Shown: positions 51,334 to 63,054, counted from the first letter of the stretch. The stretch is DNA of 64,000 bases from Versatilivorator sp963663845 (GCA_963663845.2 OY760650.2:4712001-4776000); one strand, 5' to 3'. Made by a program: numbers and translations. Notes: generated from the sequence alone by a model not told the origin.

Positions 51334-52257
51334 ATGATCGTATTAAAGACGTTAGGTAACCCATTGCCTCTTGCCCGCCTCTCGCTGATCGTCCTCGCCG
51401 CCGCCAGCATTTCTTTCTCCTCATCCGGTTGCAGTCCGGCTCGCAGGAGTCAGGCGGCCCGCATTCCCACCCACCAGGCTCCGCTGCCGGCCCTGACGGC
51501 CACCCGGACGGAGTTGATTGAAAAGGCCCGCCAGGCATCGAAATCGATTCACGCCTTGAAGCTCAAGGTTTCCTACAAGCTTACCGGCCGCAACCCCGAA
51601 ACGGGAGAGACCAAGGAATGGCGTGAAAGCGATGGGTTCATTCTGCTGAGAAAGCCTGCCGACATTCGGGTCAGGGTCCAGGTGTTTCAGGTCACGGCCA
51701 TCGACATGGTGTCCGATGGAATGGAATTCTCGATCGACGTCCCTCGCAAGAACACTTTCATCCGAGGGCTCAACCACCAGCCCCCGCGCAAGGACGTTCC
51801 CGTCAACGTCCGGCCCCAGCACATTTTCGAGGCGCTGGCCCTGGAGGCGCTCGAAGGCGCCGATCCGTCGCTGATTTCGTTGGAGGAACACGAGCAGGAC
51901 GGCCGGAAGTTCTACATCCTGTCCTGCAACCGGTGGGCCTCCGGCGGAAATCTGGCCCTGAAGCGGAAGATCTGGTTCGACCGGGGCGATCTCAACGTCG
52001 TGAGGCTGCAAGCCTTTGCTCCGGGAGGCAGGCTGGAATCCGAAGTCCACTACAGCGACTTTCGCGACGTGGACGGACAGGTCTATCCGGCGCTGGTACG
52101 CTTCGAGAGGCCCCAGGAAGCCTACAGGATGGCGATTCGGGCCCAGAAGATAGAGGTCAACCCCAACCTGGCCGCCACCGCCTTCGTCCTGAAGAAGTTA
52201 CCTGTCCGCCAGGTCGTCGACCTGACCCGCGACCCTCTGCCGGAAACAGCGAACTGA
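51334..52257 (+). CDS. Lipoprotein with LolA/LolB-like fold (DUF4292 type)
   Basis: Seen: 307 residues. The lipobox SSGC ends a signal peptide (LSLIVLAAASISFSSSGC). The mature part (SIHALKLKVSYKLTG, GFILLRKPADIRVRVQVF, MEFSIDVPRKNTFIRG, IWFDRGDLNVVRLQAF) has the half-barrel strand pattern of LolA/LolB-type lipoprotein-binding proteins. Known: LolB is itself an outer-membrane lipoprotein that takes lipoproteins from LolA. Followed by the permease after 13 bases. Inference: receptor end of a lipoprotein or lipid export route. The fold call is by eye. Confidence 0.72.
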   Translation: MIVLKTLGNPLPLARLSLIVLAAASISFSSSGCSPARRSQAARIPTHQAPLPALTATRTELIEKARQASKSIHALKLKVSYKLTGRNPETGETKEWRESDGFILLRKPADIRVRVQVFQVTAIDMVSDGMEFSIDVPRKNTFIRGLNHQPPRKDVPVNVRPQHIFEALALEALEGADPSLISLEEHEQDGRKFYILSCNRWASGGNLALKRKIWFDRGDLNVVRLQAFAPGGRLESEVHYSDFRDVDGQVYPALVRFERPQEAYRMAIRAQKIEVNPNLAATAFVLKKLPVRQVVDLTRDPLPETAN

Positions 52258-52270
52258 GGGGAATTGCCGA

Positions 52271-53377
52271 GTGAGCGCCCGACTGGTTCTGTCCAACGTC
52301 GTTTCCCGCCCGATGCGTTCGCTGGCCACCGCCCTGGCGGTCGGGGTGGAGGTGGCGTTGATTCTTCTGCTCGTCGGCTTGTCCACGGGCATGATCCGGG
52401 AAAACAGCAAACGCATGTCCGGGGTGGGAGCCGACATCGTCCTGCAACCGCCCAACTCCTCCCTGGTGCTGGCTGCCAGCACCGGCGCCATGTCGGTCAA
52501 GATTGCCGACCTGGTCTCCAGGATCGAGGGGGTCAAGGCCGTGGCGCCCGTATATCTTCAATTCAACACCAGCGGCGGCATGGGGCTCCTCTGGGGCATT
52601 GACCCGGAGAGCTTCGACCGGATCACACAGGGGTTCATCTATCTGGAGGGCAAGGGCTTTCAGGGGCCCGACGACGTCATTATCGACGACATCTACGCCC
52701 ATGGAAGGGAGCTCCGGCTGGGGGACGACCTCAAGTTGATGAATCACTCCTTTCGCGTTGCCGCCATTGTCGAGCACGGAAAGGGATCCCGAGTCTTCAT
52801 TCCCCTCGGAACCATGCAGCGACTGGTGGGTACACCCGGACAAGCCACCATGATGATGATCAAGTGCCATCAACCCTCCGACGTTGCCGGGGTCCAGGCC
52901 AGGCTCGCAAGCCTGCTGAAGTCCTACCCGACATTTGACATGACCAGCTTCGCCGCCCACATCGAGGAAGCCAACCGGGACTTCGGACCTCTCAAGTATT
53001 TCACCAACACGGTGGTATCCATCGCCACTCTCATCGGATTCTTCATCATCTTTCTCTCCATGTACACGGCCACCACCGAGCGGACCCACGAGATCGGCAT
53101 TCTGAAGTCGTTGGGAGCCCCCCAAGGCTACATCTCGCTCCTCTTCCTGAAGGAAGCCCTGGTGCTGGGAGGGCTGGGCTTCGTGCTGGGACTGGGTCTG
53201 ACCTTCGGCGGCCGGTTCTTTTTCCGGTTGTTGATGCCGACCCTGCAACATCAGCTCCCCGGGGAGTGGCTCTTCTACACCGGGTCGCTGGCGTTGTTCA
53301 GCGCCGGCCTGGGAGCCCTCTATCCGGCCCTGCGCGCCGCCCGGCAGGATCCTATCGAAGCCCTGGCTTATGAATAG
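52271..53377 (+). CDS. LolC/E-like ABC transporter permease (FtsX/MacB type)
   Basis: Seen: 368 residues from GTG 52271. One N-terminal membrane segment (ATALAVGVEVALILLLVGL), a periplasmic domain (residues about 45-255), then three membrane segments near the end (VVSIATLIGFFIIFLSMYTA, LVLGGLGFVLGLGLTFG, and one near the C-terminus). THEIGILKSLGAP and ALYPALRAARQDPIEALAYE are FtsX/MacB-type signatures. Known: in LolCDE such permeases extract lipoproteins from the inner membrane. Here a single permease would form a homodimer with the ATPase encoded next. Confidence 0.87.
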   Translation: MSARLVLSNVVSRPMRSLATALAVGVEVALILLLVGLSTGMIRENSKRMSGVGADIVLQPPNSSLVLAASTGAMSVKIADLVSRIEGVKAVAPVYLQFNTSGGMGLLWGIDPESFDRITQGFIYLEGKGFQGPDDVIIDDIYAHGRELRLGDDLKLMNHSFRVAAIVEHGKGSRVFIPLGTMQRLVGTPGQATMMMIKCHQPSDVAGVQARLASLLKSYPTFDMTSFAAHIEEANRDFGPLKYFTNTVVSIATLIGFFIIFLSMYTATTERTHEIGILKSLGAPQGYISLLFLKEALVLGGLGFVLGLGLTFGGRFFFRLLMPTLQHQLPGEWLFYTGSLALFSAGLGALYPALRAARQDPIEALAYE

Positions 53378-53460
53378 CCACGCTCCGATATTTTTCCGCG
53401 CCGGCTTTAGAACTGGCACATCCTGAGCTATAATGCCGTTGCATTCAGCGGCCTTTTCCG

Positions 53461-54180
53461 ATGAAATCCATCCTGGAATCCATAGAACTCACCAAGATAT
53501 TCAAGACCGGCAAGATCGAGGTCGCCGCCGTCCGCGACGTCTCGATCAAGGTCCGGGAGGGAGAGTTTATCGCCATCATGGGGCCGTCCGGATGCGGCAA
53601 GTCCACATTGCTGCATCTCTTGGGTGGCTTGGCCACACCGACCTCGGGCAGGGTCCTGGTGGACGGCGAGGAAGTCTCCTCGGGAAAGGACGCCGTTCGC
53701 ACGGACATCCGGCGCCGCAAGATCGGTTTCGTGTTTCAGCGGTTCAATCTGCTGCCCACCCTGACCGCCCAGGGAAACCTGGAGATCGCTCAGGAGATTC
53801 ATCGCAACGGAAGCCGGGACCGGCAACACGTGGATGAGATCCTGAACCTGCTGGGCCTGGAAAAGAAGACTCATCACAAGCCCTCCGAGCTCTCGGGCGG
53901 GGAGCAGCAGCGATTGGCCATTGCCCGGGCCGTCATCAACAAGCCCGCCATCCTTCTGGCCGATGAGCCGACCGGCAACCTGGACACCCGGAATTCGATG
54001 GTGGTGCTCAAGATGATTCAGGAACTGAACCGCGCCCTGAGTCAAACCATCCTCATGATCACTCACAATCCGGAGGCCGCCGGCATCGCCAGCCGTTTGA
54101 TCGAGATGAGGGACGGGAAGATCGTGTCTCAGCAGCGGGAAGGCGAATGGAACGCCGCCGAAGATCGCATGTCGCTCTAG
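53461..54180 (+). CDS. LolD-like ABC transporter ATPase
   Basis: Seen: 239 residues. Walker A GPSGCGKST, signature LSGGEQQR, Walker B ILLADEPTGNLD, switch histidine ITHNPEAAG. The GFVFQRFNLLPTLTAQGN Q-loop is typical of the MacB/LolD/FtsE clade. Known: energises MacB or LolCDE-type permeases. It follows the permease by 83 bases. Its stop TAG is part of a perfect 20-base inverted repeat, which may also act as terminator or mRNA-protecting hairpin. Confidence 0.92.
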   Translation: MKSILESIELTKIFKTGKIEVAAVRDVSIKVREGEFIAIMGPSGCGKSTLLHLLGGLATPTSGRVLVDGEEVSSGKDAVRTDIRRRKIGFVFQRFNLLPTLTAQGNLEIAQEIHRNGSRDRQHVDEILNLLGLEKKTHHKPSELSGGEQQRLAIARAVINKPAILLADEPTGNLDTRNSMVVLKMIQELNRALSQTILMITHNPEAAGIASRLIEMRDGKIVSQQREGEWNAAEDRMSL

Positions 54181-54243
54181 CCCGCATTTCTCACCAGGCC
54201 GCTGGAGGCAGGACGAAAAGTCCCCTGGTGAGAAATGCGGGCT
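54178..54243. repeat. Family A perfect hairpin after the LolD-like gene
   Basis: AGCCCGCATTTCTCACCAGG at 54179-54198 and its exact inverse at 54224-54243, with a 25-base loop. TAG (54178-54180) is the gene's stop. It has no following T-run, so it is not a standard terminator. It is the shortest complete element of the family. Confidence 0.85.
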
Positions 54244-54302
54244 GACAATCAGCGGTCTTTGCAGGCTGGCTGGCCCGGTGCCGCGCGTCAAGGTGGGGAT
54301 TG

Positions 54303-54716
54303 ATGGGACGCTTCCTCGACGGATTGGGGTCTGTGGTCTTGTGGTCCTACGACCGCGGCACCTTCCCTTACGACCTCATGTGCGCCGCCATTCTGCTCTT
54401 CGTATTCCTCGCGCCCGGCAGCCTGTTCCACGACCAACCCTCCCCCACTCCGGCTCCAGCGGCGCCCGTGGCCGTGGGACCTCAGGACATTTCCTATACC
54501 CAGGTTGAGCAGGGCCGGTGGGTATTCTTCGTCAGCAATCGCCTGATCCCTCCCGGCCAGGATGAAACCGGTCTGACGCAGGCCGCCCGGGGCCGGATCG
54601 AGAAGATAGTGAACAAACCGTTCGCGGTCACCGACATCAAACCTGTTGTCGGCGGCAATGGAGAGACTATCGGTCATTTTGTCTGGCTGAGCAGGACCGG
54701 ACCCAACCCCGACTAG
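54303..54716 (+). CDS. Small single-span membrane protein, unknown
   Basis: Seen: 137 residues from ATG 54303 (AAGGTGG upstream). N-terminal part SYDRGTFPYD, then one membrane segment (LMCAAILLFVFLAPGSLF), a Pro/Ala linker and a small soluble domain (ISYTQVEQGRWVFFVSNRLI). No family recognised. Between the LolD-like and LolA-like genes on the same strand, so perhaps part of the same system. The soluble part would be periplasmic if the N-terminus is inside. Confidence 0.72.
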   Translation: MGRFLDGLGSVVLWSYDRGTFPYDLMCAAILLFVFLAPGSLFHDQPSPTPAPAAPVAVGPQDISYTQVEQGRWVFFVSNRLIPPGQDETGLTQAARGRIEKIVNKPFAVTDIKPVVGGNGETIGHFVWLSRTGPNPD

Positions 54717-54823
54717 GGCGTTCAACTTGAATATCCTGAGGCACGTTGCCCCTCGATGCCGCCCGACCCTGTCGCCATCCTCAGTCGGTCTCTTCCGGAT
54801 GAATCGCCGGGACAGGAAACGCC

Positions 54824-55558
54824 ATGAGAGCTGAGACCCGATTCCCGACCCGGACGGCTCCGGCGCTGGCAATCCTGCTGGCGATCGGTTGCGTGGGAAC
54901 GATGCGGGGACTGGCTCAAAGCAGCCTGTCAGCCGAGGCCCGCAGGGTCCTGTCGAGGATGGATGCCAGGGCCAAGACGTTGACAACCCTGACTGCCGAT
55001 CTGAAACAGACCAAGGTGACGATTGTGGTCGACGACCGGTCCGAGAATACCGGCAAGCTCTACTACAAGAAGAGCCCCCGGAAAAGCGCCTTCATGGTGA
55101 AATACGAGGCGCCGGATTCCAGGACCCTGCTACTGGAACGAGGTAAAGTGAGCATTCTGGAGTCCCGAATCAAACGCTACCAGGAAATTCACACCGGCAA
55201 CGGCTCGACAACGGCCGAGCTGCCCCTGTTCTGGATCGGTCGGTCCAGTCGCACCATCCGCAGGGACTACGACGTCCGCCACCTCAGGACGGACCGCGTC
55301 GATGGCCGGCAGACGTCGCTGCTGGAGCTCAACCCCAGATCCACCGCCACCCAGAGCATGTTCTCCCGGATCCTGCTGTGGATCGACCACGAGTATTGGA
55401 TTCCCATCCAGACCCGCCTGTTCGAAGCCAGCGAGGATCACCTCACCCTTTTGTTGTCCAACATCAAGATCAACCCCAGGCTGCTCGACCGGATCTTCAA
55501 GCTCAAGGTGCCCCCGGACTACGAAAGGATGGAACAGAAACTGTCCCCATCGCGTTGA
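54824..55558 (+). CDS. LolA-like periplasmic lipoprotein carrier
   Basis: Seen: 244 residues. Signal peptide (APALAILLAIGCVGTMRGLAQ). Mature domain RMDARAKTLTTLTADLKQTK, GKLYYKKSPRKSAFMVKYEA, DSRTLLLERGKVSILESRIK, and LLWIDHEYWIPIQTRLFEAS follow LolA strand order (DF-Q-x, G-x-L-x-x-K-P, W-I-D). Known: LolA shuttles lipoproteins through the periplasm to LolB. It is 107 bases after the small membrane protein. With its neighbours it completes a LolA-B-C/E-D-like set. Confidence 0.85.
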   Translation: MRAETRFPTRTAPALAILLAIGCVGTMRGLAQSSLSAEARRVLSRMDARAKTLTTLTADLKQTKVTIVVDDRSENTGKLYYKKSPRKSAFMVKYEAPDSRTLLLERGKVSILESRIKRYQEIHTGNGSTTAELPLFWIGRSSRTIRRDYDVRHLRTDRVDGRQTSLLELNPRSTATQSMFSRILLWIDHEYWIPIQTRLFEASEDHLTLLLSNIKINPRLLDRIFKLKVPPDYERMEQKLSPSR

Positions 55559-55641
55559 CCTGCACTGCGCACTGCAAAAAGCACCATCCCTGCCCTGCCG
55601 GGCAGATCATCCGAGGAAAAACGCACTGTCGCCAAAAAAGA

Positions 55642-55955
55642 CGAACCACGAATGAACACGAATTGACACGAATGGCCACAAAAGGCACAAAAACTCAAAA
55701 AGAGCGGAACGATGAGAAACGACCAGGACATGCGGGTCTTGTGTGATCAGATCTGCCAGACGGCCTTCAACCGGTTCAAGTAATTCGTTTTGTGACTTTT
55801 GTGCTTTTTGTGGTGAGCTCGCATGGCTCACCGGTCGCTCCCGATACCGAAAAAGGCAAGACCGCACGGTCGCCGACACAAAAAATCTACCCCGCTACGA
55901 GTTTGGCAAAAGGCTCATTCCTTATTGGTGTTCATTCGTGTCCATTGGTGGTTCG
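55642..55955. repeat. Nested inverted repeats after the LolA-like gene
   Basis: Outer arms CGAACCACGAATGAACACG (55642) and GTGTTCATTCGTG...GGTTCG (55928-55955); inner arms CCACAAAAGGCACAAAAAC (55676) and TTTTGTGCTTTTTGTGG (55796-55812). The outer motif also stands in family D at 18860-18890. The spacer 55559-56024 holds nothing else recognised; short frames across it are not credible genes. Confidence 0.65.
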
Positions 55956-56024
55956 CCGTTCTCTTTTGTTACGGGTAGGAATTGCAAGGAGCGGAGGGCG
56001 GAGAATGGAGAGAAGCCGGCGGGG

Positions 56025-58721
<2,697 letters not shown>

Positions 58722-58829
58722 GGCGCCTCGTCCCAACGGATTGTCCCGGCCCGCAACTGCAGCCGGGAGAATATGCGCTGGTCCGCCGGCCTGTCAAGAG
58801 GCGCAGGGCTGTCCCATCGGACACCAGGC

Positions 58830-59705
58830 TCAGTCCAGGCTTTCGACCTCAACCTGATCGCCGGGGCCGATTCCGGGATTCAGTCGATAGTCTCGAAACA
58901 GGCTGGTTTCCCTGCGGTGGCTGCCCTTGAAGAAAAGGCTCCGCCGGTAGGTGACGGTGGTAAAGGTGGGGAGCCAGAGGCCGTTGCCGATATCGGCCTG
59001 CTCCAGGGTGATGGTGGCGCCTTTCTTGAGACTGCCGAACAGGCCTCCCACGAATCGCACGTCCTCCCCCAGCCTCCCCGTCAACCGAATCGGCTGGTGG
59101 GATTCCCGGGTAATCCAGAGCGTCCCGCTCAGACTCCTCAGAAAGGCGGAACGGGAGGAGGGCGGCTCGAAGTCCGTTCTCGGCTCGAAGTCCAGCACCA
59201 GGGTCTCCCACCCGTTGACCTCTTCCCTGCCCGCCAGGGCAAAGCGAAAAGCCGCCAACAGGTTTCGGAAGATTTCAGTCTGCATTTGCCCGTCCCGTTC
59301 CCGTCGGGTTCTGGCGATTCTTGCCTTCCGTTTTTGGGGAGAGAGCCGGTCGGCATCGGCAATGGACCGCTGGATGGCGTCGTCCTGGGCCTGAAGATAC
59401 TGCCGGTCGTAGCGAGCGCCATTGATGGAAATCAACTTGGAGAAGGACTCCAGGTCGGTGTGAATCCAGGTATAGGTTCTGGAGACCGATTCCTCGATGC
59501 TCCCGCTGGAGTCGTAGCGGTCCACCACCGCCTTTTCCTCGTACCGGTAGCGGTAGCGGGCTCGATCGTTCTCCATCTGGTTCTCGATCACCCGCTTCAG
59601 CATTGCATCCAGTTGGGCGGGTGTCTGCGTCCCGACCGTTCTCGCTTCGCCTCCCATTTCGCAGGCCAGAACCAGGAGGACGCCGATTAGCAATTTCCGG
59701 ACCAT
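58830..59705 (-). CDS. Exported protein of unknown function
   Basis: Seen: 291 residues from ATG 59705 with a signal peptide (KLLIGVLLVLACEMGGEA). Helical first part (LDAMLKRVIENQMENDRARY), then strands with ARYRYRYEEKAVVDRYD, VNGWETLVLDFEP, LRSLSGTLWITRESHQPIRL and a final GLWLPTFTTVTYRRSLFF. The pattern of strands ending in LWI and PxxT recalls outer-membrane lipoprotein-sorting-like folds seen in acidobacterial secreted proteins. No enzyme motif. Upstream of acnA on the same strand by 109 bases; a common transcript is possible. Confidence 0.75.
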   Translation of the reverse strand: MVRKLLIGVLLVLACEMGGEARTVGTQTPAQLDAMLKRVIENQMENDRARYRYRYEEKAVVDRYDSSGSIEESVSRTYTWIHTDLESFSKLISINGARYDRQYLQAQDDAIQRSIADADRLSPQKRKARIARTRRERDGQMQTEIFRNLLAAFRFALAGREEVNGWETLVLDFEPRTDFEPPSSRSAFLRSLSGTLWITRESHQPIRLTGRLGEDVRFVGGLFGSLKKGATITLEQADIGNGLWLPTFTTVTYRRSLFFKGSHRRETSLFRDYRLNPGIGPGDQVEVESLD

Positions 59706-59830
59706 GGTGGCATTATAACGCCGCAACCGCGAGAACCGCGCCGGGCCTCGCAGGATGATCCCACGCTACCGAAATTTGGGCGACAGGCAGGTCAGAACAG
59801 CCGAACGTCGCCCACATTTCCTTCGGGATG

Positions 59831-59904
59831 GCAGGGGCGCCCCTTGTGGGCGCCCAATGCGAGGTCACCGGGCACCAACGGGCAGCCACAAGGGTTGCCC
59901 CTAC
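59831..59904. repeat. Palindromic element (family G) upstream of the SLC13 gene
   Basis: GCAGGGGCGCCCCTTGTGGG (59831) and, inverted, GTAGGGGCAACCCTTGTGGC (59904 downwards) form imperfect 25-base arms. It resembles the REP-type GGGGC...CCCTTGTGG repeats seen in many genomes. It lies 54 bases before the permease start. Confidence 0.65.
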
Positions 59905-59957
59905 GGCGAGGATGGGTAGCTTGGAATAGTCCTGCCGGGTCTCGATGCGGAGGAGCA

Positions 59958-61742
59958 ATGATATTGGAGACGTTGATTGTCTCAGCCATCCTGCTGCTGG
60001 CCCTGGTCCTGTTCGTAACCGAGCTGGTTCCGATAGACCTGACCGCGCTGCTGATCGTGGGTCTGTTGATACTGACCGGAGTGCTGACCCCCGCCGAGGG
60101 CTTCTCGGGCTTCAGCCACCCGGCGCCGGTCACGGTGGCGGCCATGCTGGTCCTGAGCGCCGGACTGATCCGAACGGGAGCTGTGGCCAAGCTGGGACAG
60201 AAAGTCTCGGCGCTGGGCGGATCCTCCGAGATCAGCCACCTGGTGGTGATCATTCCGGTCATCGCCCTGCTTTCCGCCTTCATCAGCAACACGGCCGCGG
60301 TCGCCATGTTCATTCCCCTGGTCCTGAACATTGCCCGGGAAAAGAACCTGAGCCCCTCCAAGATGCTGCTGCCGCTCTCCTACGCGGCCATCCTGGGCGG
60401 GGCCTGCACCTACATCGGCACCTCGACCAACATCATCGTCGGCACCATCTTTGCCGAAGGGGGCCGCCCTCCCCTGCAGATGTTCGAGTTCAGCGGTCTG
60501 GGGATGGTGTTGTTGGGCCTGGGGACCGTCTACCTGCTGGCCATCGGACAGAGGAATCTCCCCTCCCGGCCTACCGAAGCCAGCCTCACCGAGGGTTACC
60601 GGCTCCGGGAGTACCTGACGGAGTTGGTGATCCGAGCGGATTCCCCGCTGCTGGACAAGACCCTGAAAGAAACCGATTTCAGCCAACAACTGGATATCGA
60701 GGTCCTGGAAATCCAGCGCGGCCAATACAAGCTCCGGTTGTTCCTTCAGGACATCCAGCTCAGGGGAGGCGACGTTCTGATCGTCAAGGGAAACCTGGAA
60801 AATATCCTGAAGATCCGCGATACCGAAGGGGTCGACATCCTGGCCGAAGTCAAGCTGAGTGACCGCGACCTGAAATCGGAAGACGTCACCCTGGCCGAGG
60901 CCGTCATTTCACCCGACTCGTTTCTGATCGGCCGGACGCTGAAGGAAGCCAACTTCCGGCAGCGCTACCAGGCCACCGCCCTGGCGATCCGGAGACACGG
61001 CAGCCAGATCCGGGACAAACTGGGCCGGGTGCGCTTGCGGGTGGGGGACATGCTGCTGGTCCAGGTGCGCAAGTTGGTGCTCGAGAACTTGAGACAGGAC
61101 TCCGATTTCATGCTGGTCCTCGAGGAATCTCAAGGCTCCGATTTCCGCTTCAGCAAACTGCCTGTCGCGGCGCTGATCTTTCTGGGCGTGATTGCCGCCG
61201 CGGCCTCGCGGGAGCTTTCCATCGAGCTGGCGGCCCTCTTCGGCGCCATGGCGATGGTCGTTACCCGGTGCATCACCCTCCAGCAGGCCTACCGGGCCGT
61301 GGACTGGCGCATCGTCATCCTGATCGGGGGAACCCTGGCCCTGGGTACGGCGATGGACAAGACCGGGACGGCCAACCTGATTGCCGAAAGCCTGGTGGGA
61401 TGGTCCGGCGCGTTGGGTCCGGTAGCGTTGATCGCCGTGCTCTACCTGCTGACCCTCGCGATGACCGAGCTCATGTCCAACAATGCCACCGCGGCCCTGC
61501 TGACCCCCATCGCCATCTCCATTGCCCACCACGGCGGTTGGGATCCCCGGCCCTTTGTCTTTTGCGTGGCCTTCGCCGCCTCCTGCAGTTTCCTGACGCC
61601 CATCGGCTACCAGACCAACACCATGGTGTACGGCCCGGGGGGATACCGCTTTACCGACTACTTCAAGGTGGGAGTGTGGCTGAGCCTCATCAGTTGGCTG
61701 GCGGCCACCCTGCTGATCCCCCGCATCTGGCCGTTCGACTAG
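59958..61742 (+). CDS. SLC13-type permease with two RCK_C (TrkA-C) domains
   Basis: Seen: 594 residues from ATG 59958 (GGAGGAG upstream). About eleven membrane segments, with SNTAAVAMFIPLVLN and, in the second half, MSNNATAALLTPIA, which are the paired SNT/SNN-type motifs of the DASS/ArsB superfamily. Between them, residues about 210-380 hold two RCK_C domains (LVIRADSPLLDKTL and AVISPDSFLIGRTL). Known: such proteins import dicarboxylates, citrate, sulfate or other anions with Na+; RCK_C may bind a regulatory ligand. The stop TAG begins a family A arm. Confidence 0.9.
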   Translation: MILETLIVSAILLLALVLFVTELVPIDLTALLIVGLLILTGVLTPAEGFSGFSHPAPVTVAAMLVLSAGLIRTGAVAKLGQKVSALGGSSEISHLVVIIPVIALLSAFISNTAAVAMFIPLVLNIAREKNLSPSKMLLPLSYAAILGGACTYIGTSTNIIVGTIFAEGGRPPLQMFEFSGLGMVLLGLGTVYLLAIGQRNLPSRPTEASLTEGYRLREYLTELVIRADSPLLDKTLKETDFSQQLDIEVLEIQRGQYKLRLFLQDIQLRGGDVLIVKGNLENILKIRDTEGVDILAEVKLSDRDLKSEDVTLAEAVISPDSFLIGRTLKEANFRQRYQATALAIRRHGSQIRDKLGRVRLRVGDMLLVQVRKLVLENLRQDSDFMLVLEESQGSDFRFSKLPVAALIFLGVIAAAASRELSIELAALFGAMAMVVTRCITLQQAYRAVDWRIVILIGGTLALGTAMDKTGTANLIAESLVGWSGALGPVALIAVLYLLTLAMTELMSNNATAALLTPIAISIAHHGGWDPRPFVFCVAFAASCSFLTPIGYQTNTMVYGPGGYRFTDYFKVGVWLSLISWLAATLLIPRIWPFD

Positions 61743-61820
61743 CCCGCATTTCTCACCCGGGGGGCATGATCATGGCGCAGGAATTTTTCCTCCAGCGTGT
61801 GCTCGCGACCGAAGAGCATG
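61740..61820 (+). repeat. Family A arm and body after the SLC13 gene
   Basis: TAGCCCGCATTTCTCACCCG, TAG being the stop codon; then GGCGCAGGAATTTTTCC and GTGCTCGCGACCGAAGAGC match the inner part of the clpX-lon element read on its minus strand. The opposite inverted arm is missing, so the copy is partial. The spacer 61743-62073 has this and a family C copy; a GC-rich short palindrome follows near 61885. Confidence 0.7.
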
Positions 61821-61855
61821 GGAAGGGTGCCTCCTATTCGCCGCATTCGCGGCTG
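61821..61855 (+). repeat. Family C dispersed repeat, copy 2
   Basis: GGAAGGGTGCCTCCTATTCG then CCGCATTCGCGGCTG, nearly identical to the minus strand at 4940-4974. It directly follows the family A body here, whereas at 4940 it stands alone. Confidence 0.75.
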
Positions 61856-62073
61856 TGGCAGTGCAGGGTTCATACAACCCCAGGCTTCCGCCTGGGGCTA
61901 CATGCTGGCGCTGCTTCGCAGCTCTATAAGGATGGCTTGTAGGGGGCGTCTCGCCGGGTTACCGACTCCAACCGCAGCTTCGCAGCTCTCCCATAACCCA
62001 CGACACTGCAAAGGGGAACGTGCTTGTTTATCTGGAATGAAGCGTTTGCAATAATCGGCAGAGGGAGGCTCCG

Positions 62074-63054
62074 TTGACTGCTCGAACCCTGTCGATTCTG
62101 GTTCTGAGTTTTCTGGGGCTGTCGGGCATGATCTTTCAACCTGCGGCCCGGGCCGAGCGCATCAAGGTCATCCTGGACTCCGACCTGGGCTCGGACGTCG
62201 ACGACGCCTTTGCCCTGGCGCTGCTGCTGGCCAGTCCGGAACTCGAGATCGTGGGGATCACCCTGGGACACGGCCAGACCGACAAGCGAGGCCGGCTGGC
62301 CTGTCGCCTCCTCCATGAAACCGGGCGCGAGGACATCCCGGTGGCCCTGGGCAGACCCACGCCCCTGGTGGTGGGTCACCCGGAAATCACGGGGGCCGAT
62401 CCCGGACAGTTTTCCTGGGCCGAGGAGTTTTCAACCCTTGAACCGATCGACACGCCGGCGGTGGACTTCATCGCCGATCAACTGCGCCGGCACCCCAAGC
62501 AAATCACCTTGATCTCGGTCGGTCCCGTATCCAACCTGGCCGACCTGCTTCAAGGGGACCCGGAAGCGCTGCAACTGGCCAAAAGGGTCTACTCCATGTT
62601 CGGTTCCTTCTACCTGGGATACGACGGCAGCCCCGTCCCTTCGGCCGAGTGGAACGTTCGGGCCGATATCCCCTCCGCCCGCATCCTCTCGTCCTCGACG
62701 GCCCCGATGACCTACGCCGGTCTGGATGTCACCGCGTTCGTCGAGTTGAAGGCCGACCAGCGCCGAGCCCTCTGGTCCCATGGCTCCCCGCTCACCGATG
62801 CGCTCGAGGTTCTCTACCGGCTCTGGGGGCGGGAAACACCCATCCTCTTCGACCCCGTCCCCATCGGCATGGTGCTGTGGCCGGAGTTGTTTCGCACCCG
62901 CGCCGCCCATGTCCGCACCACCGCCGAGGGATTCACGGTCATCGACGAAAGCCGGCCGCCCAACAGCCGGGTCGCCATGTCGATTCAAACCGACGAGTTC
63001 CTGGAGCGGGTGGTCGAACGCCTCCTGCGGCAGAACCTGAAGCGTGCGCCGTGA
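62074..63054 (+). CDS. Exported nucleoside hydrolase family protein
   Basis: Seen: 326 residues from TTG 62074 (GAGGGAGG upstream). Signal peptide LSILVLSFLGLSGMIF. DSDLGSDVDDAFAL is the DxDxxxDD calcium site of inosine/uridine-preferring nucleoside hydrolases; TLISVGPVSNLADLL and a later EWNVRADIPSARIL are the other conserved parts. Known: these cleave the N-glycosidic bond of ribonucleosides. Export suggests scavenging in the periplasm or release of ribose from nucleosides outside the cell. The TonB-dependent receptor downstream is convergent, not in the operon. Confidence 0.9.
   Translation: MTARTLSILVLSFLGLSGMIFQPAARAERIKVILDSDLGSDVDDAFALALLLASPELEIVGITLGHGQTDKRGRLACRLLHETGREDIPVALGRPTPLVVGHPEITGADPGQFSWAEEFSTLEPIDTPAVDFIADQLRRHPKQITLISVGPVSNLADLLQGDPEALQLAKRVYSMFGSFYLGYDGSPVPSAEWNVRADIPSARILSSSTAPMTYAGLDVTAFVELKADQRRALWSHGSPLTDALEVLYRLWGRETPILFDPVPIGMVLWPELFRTRAAHVRTTAEGFTVIDESRPPNSRVAMSIQTDEFLERVVERLLRQNLKRAP

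Noticed and set aside
54179..54243. Perfect hairpin read as an intrinsic terminator
   Set aside because: No T-run follows on either strand, and copies elsewhere are not all at transcript ends; kept as a repeat.
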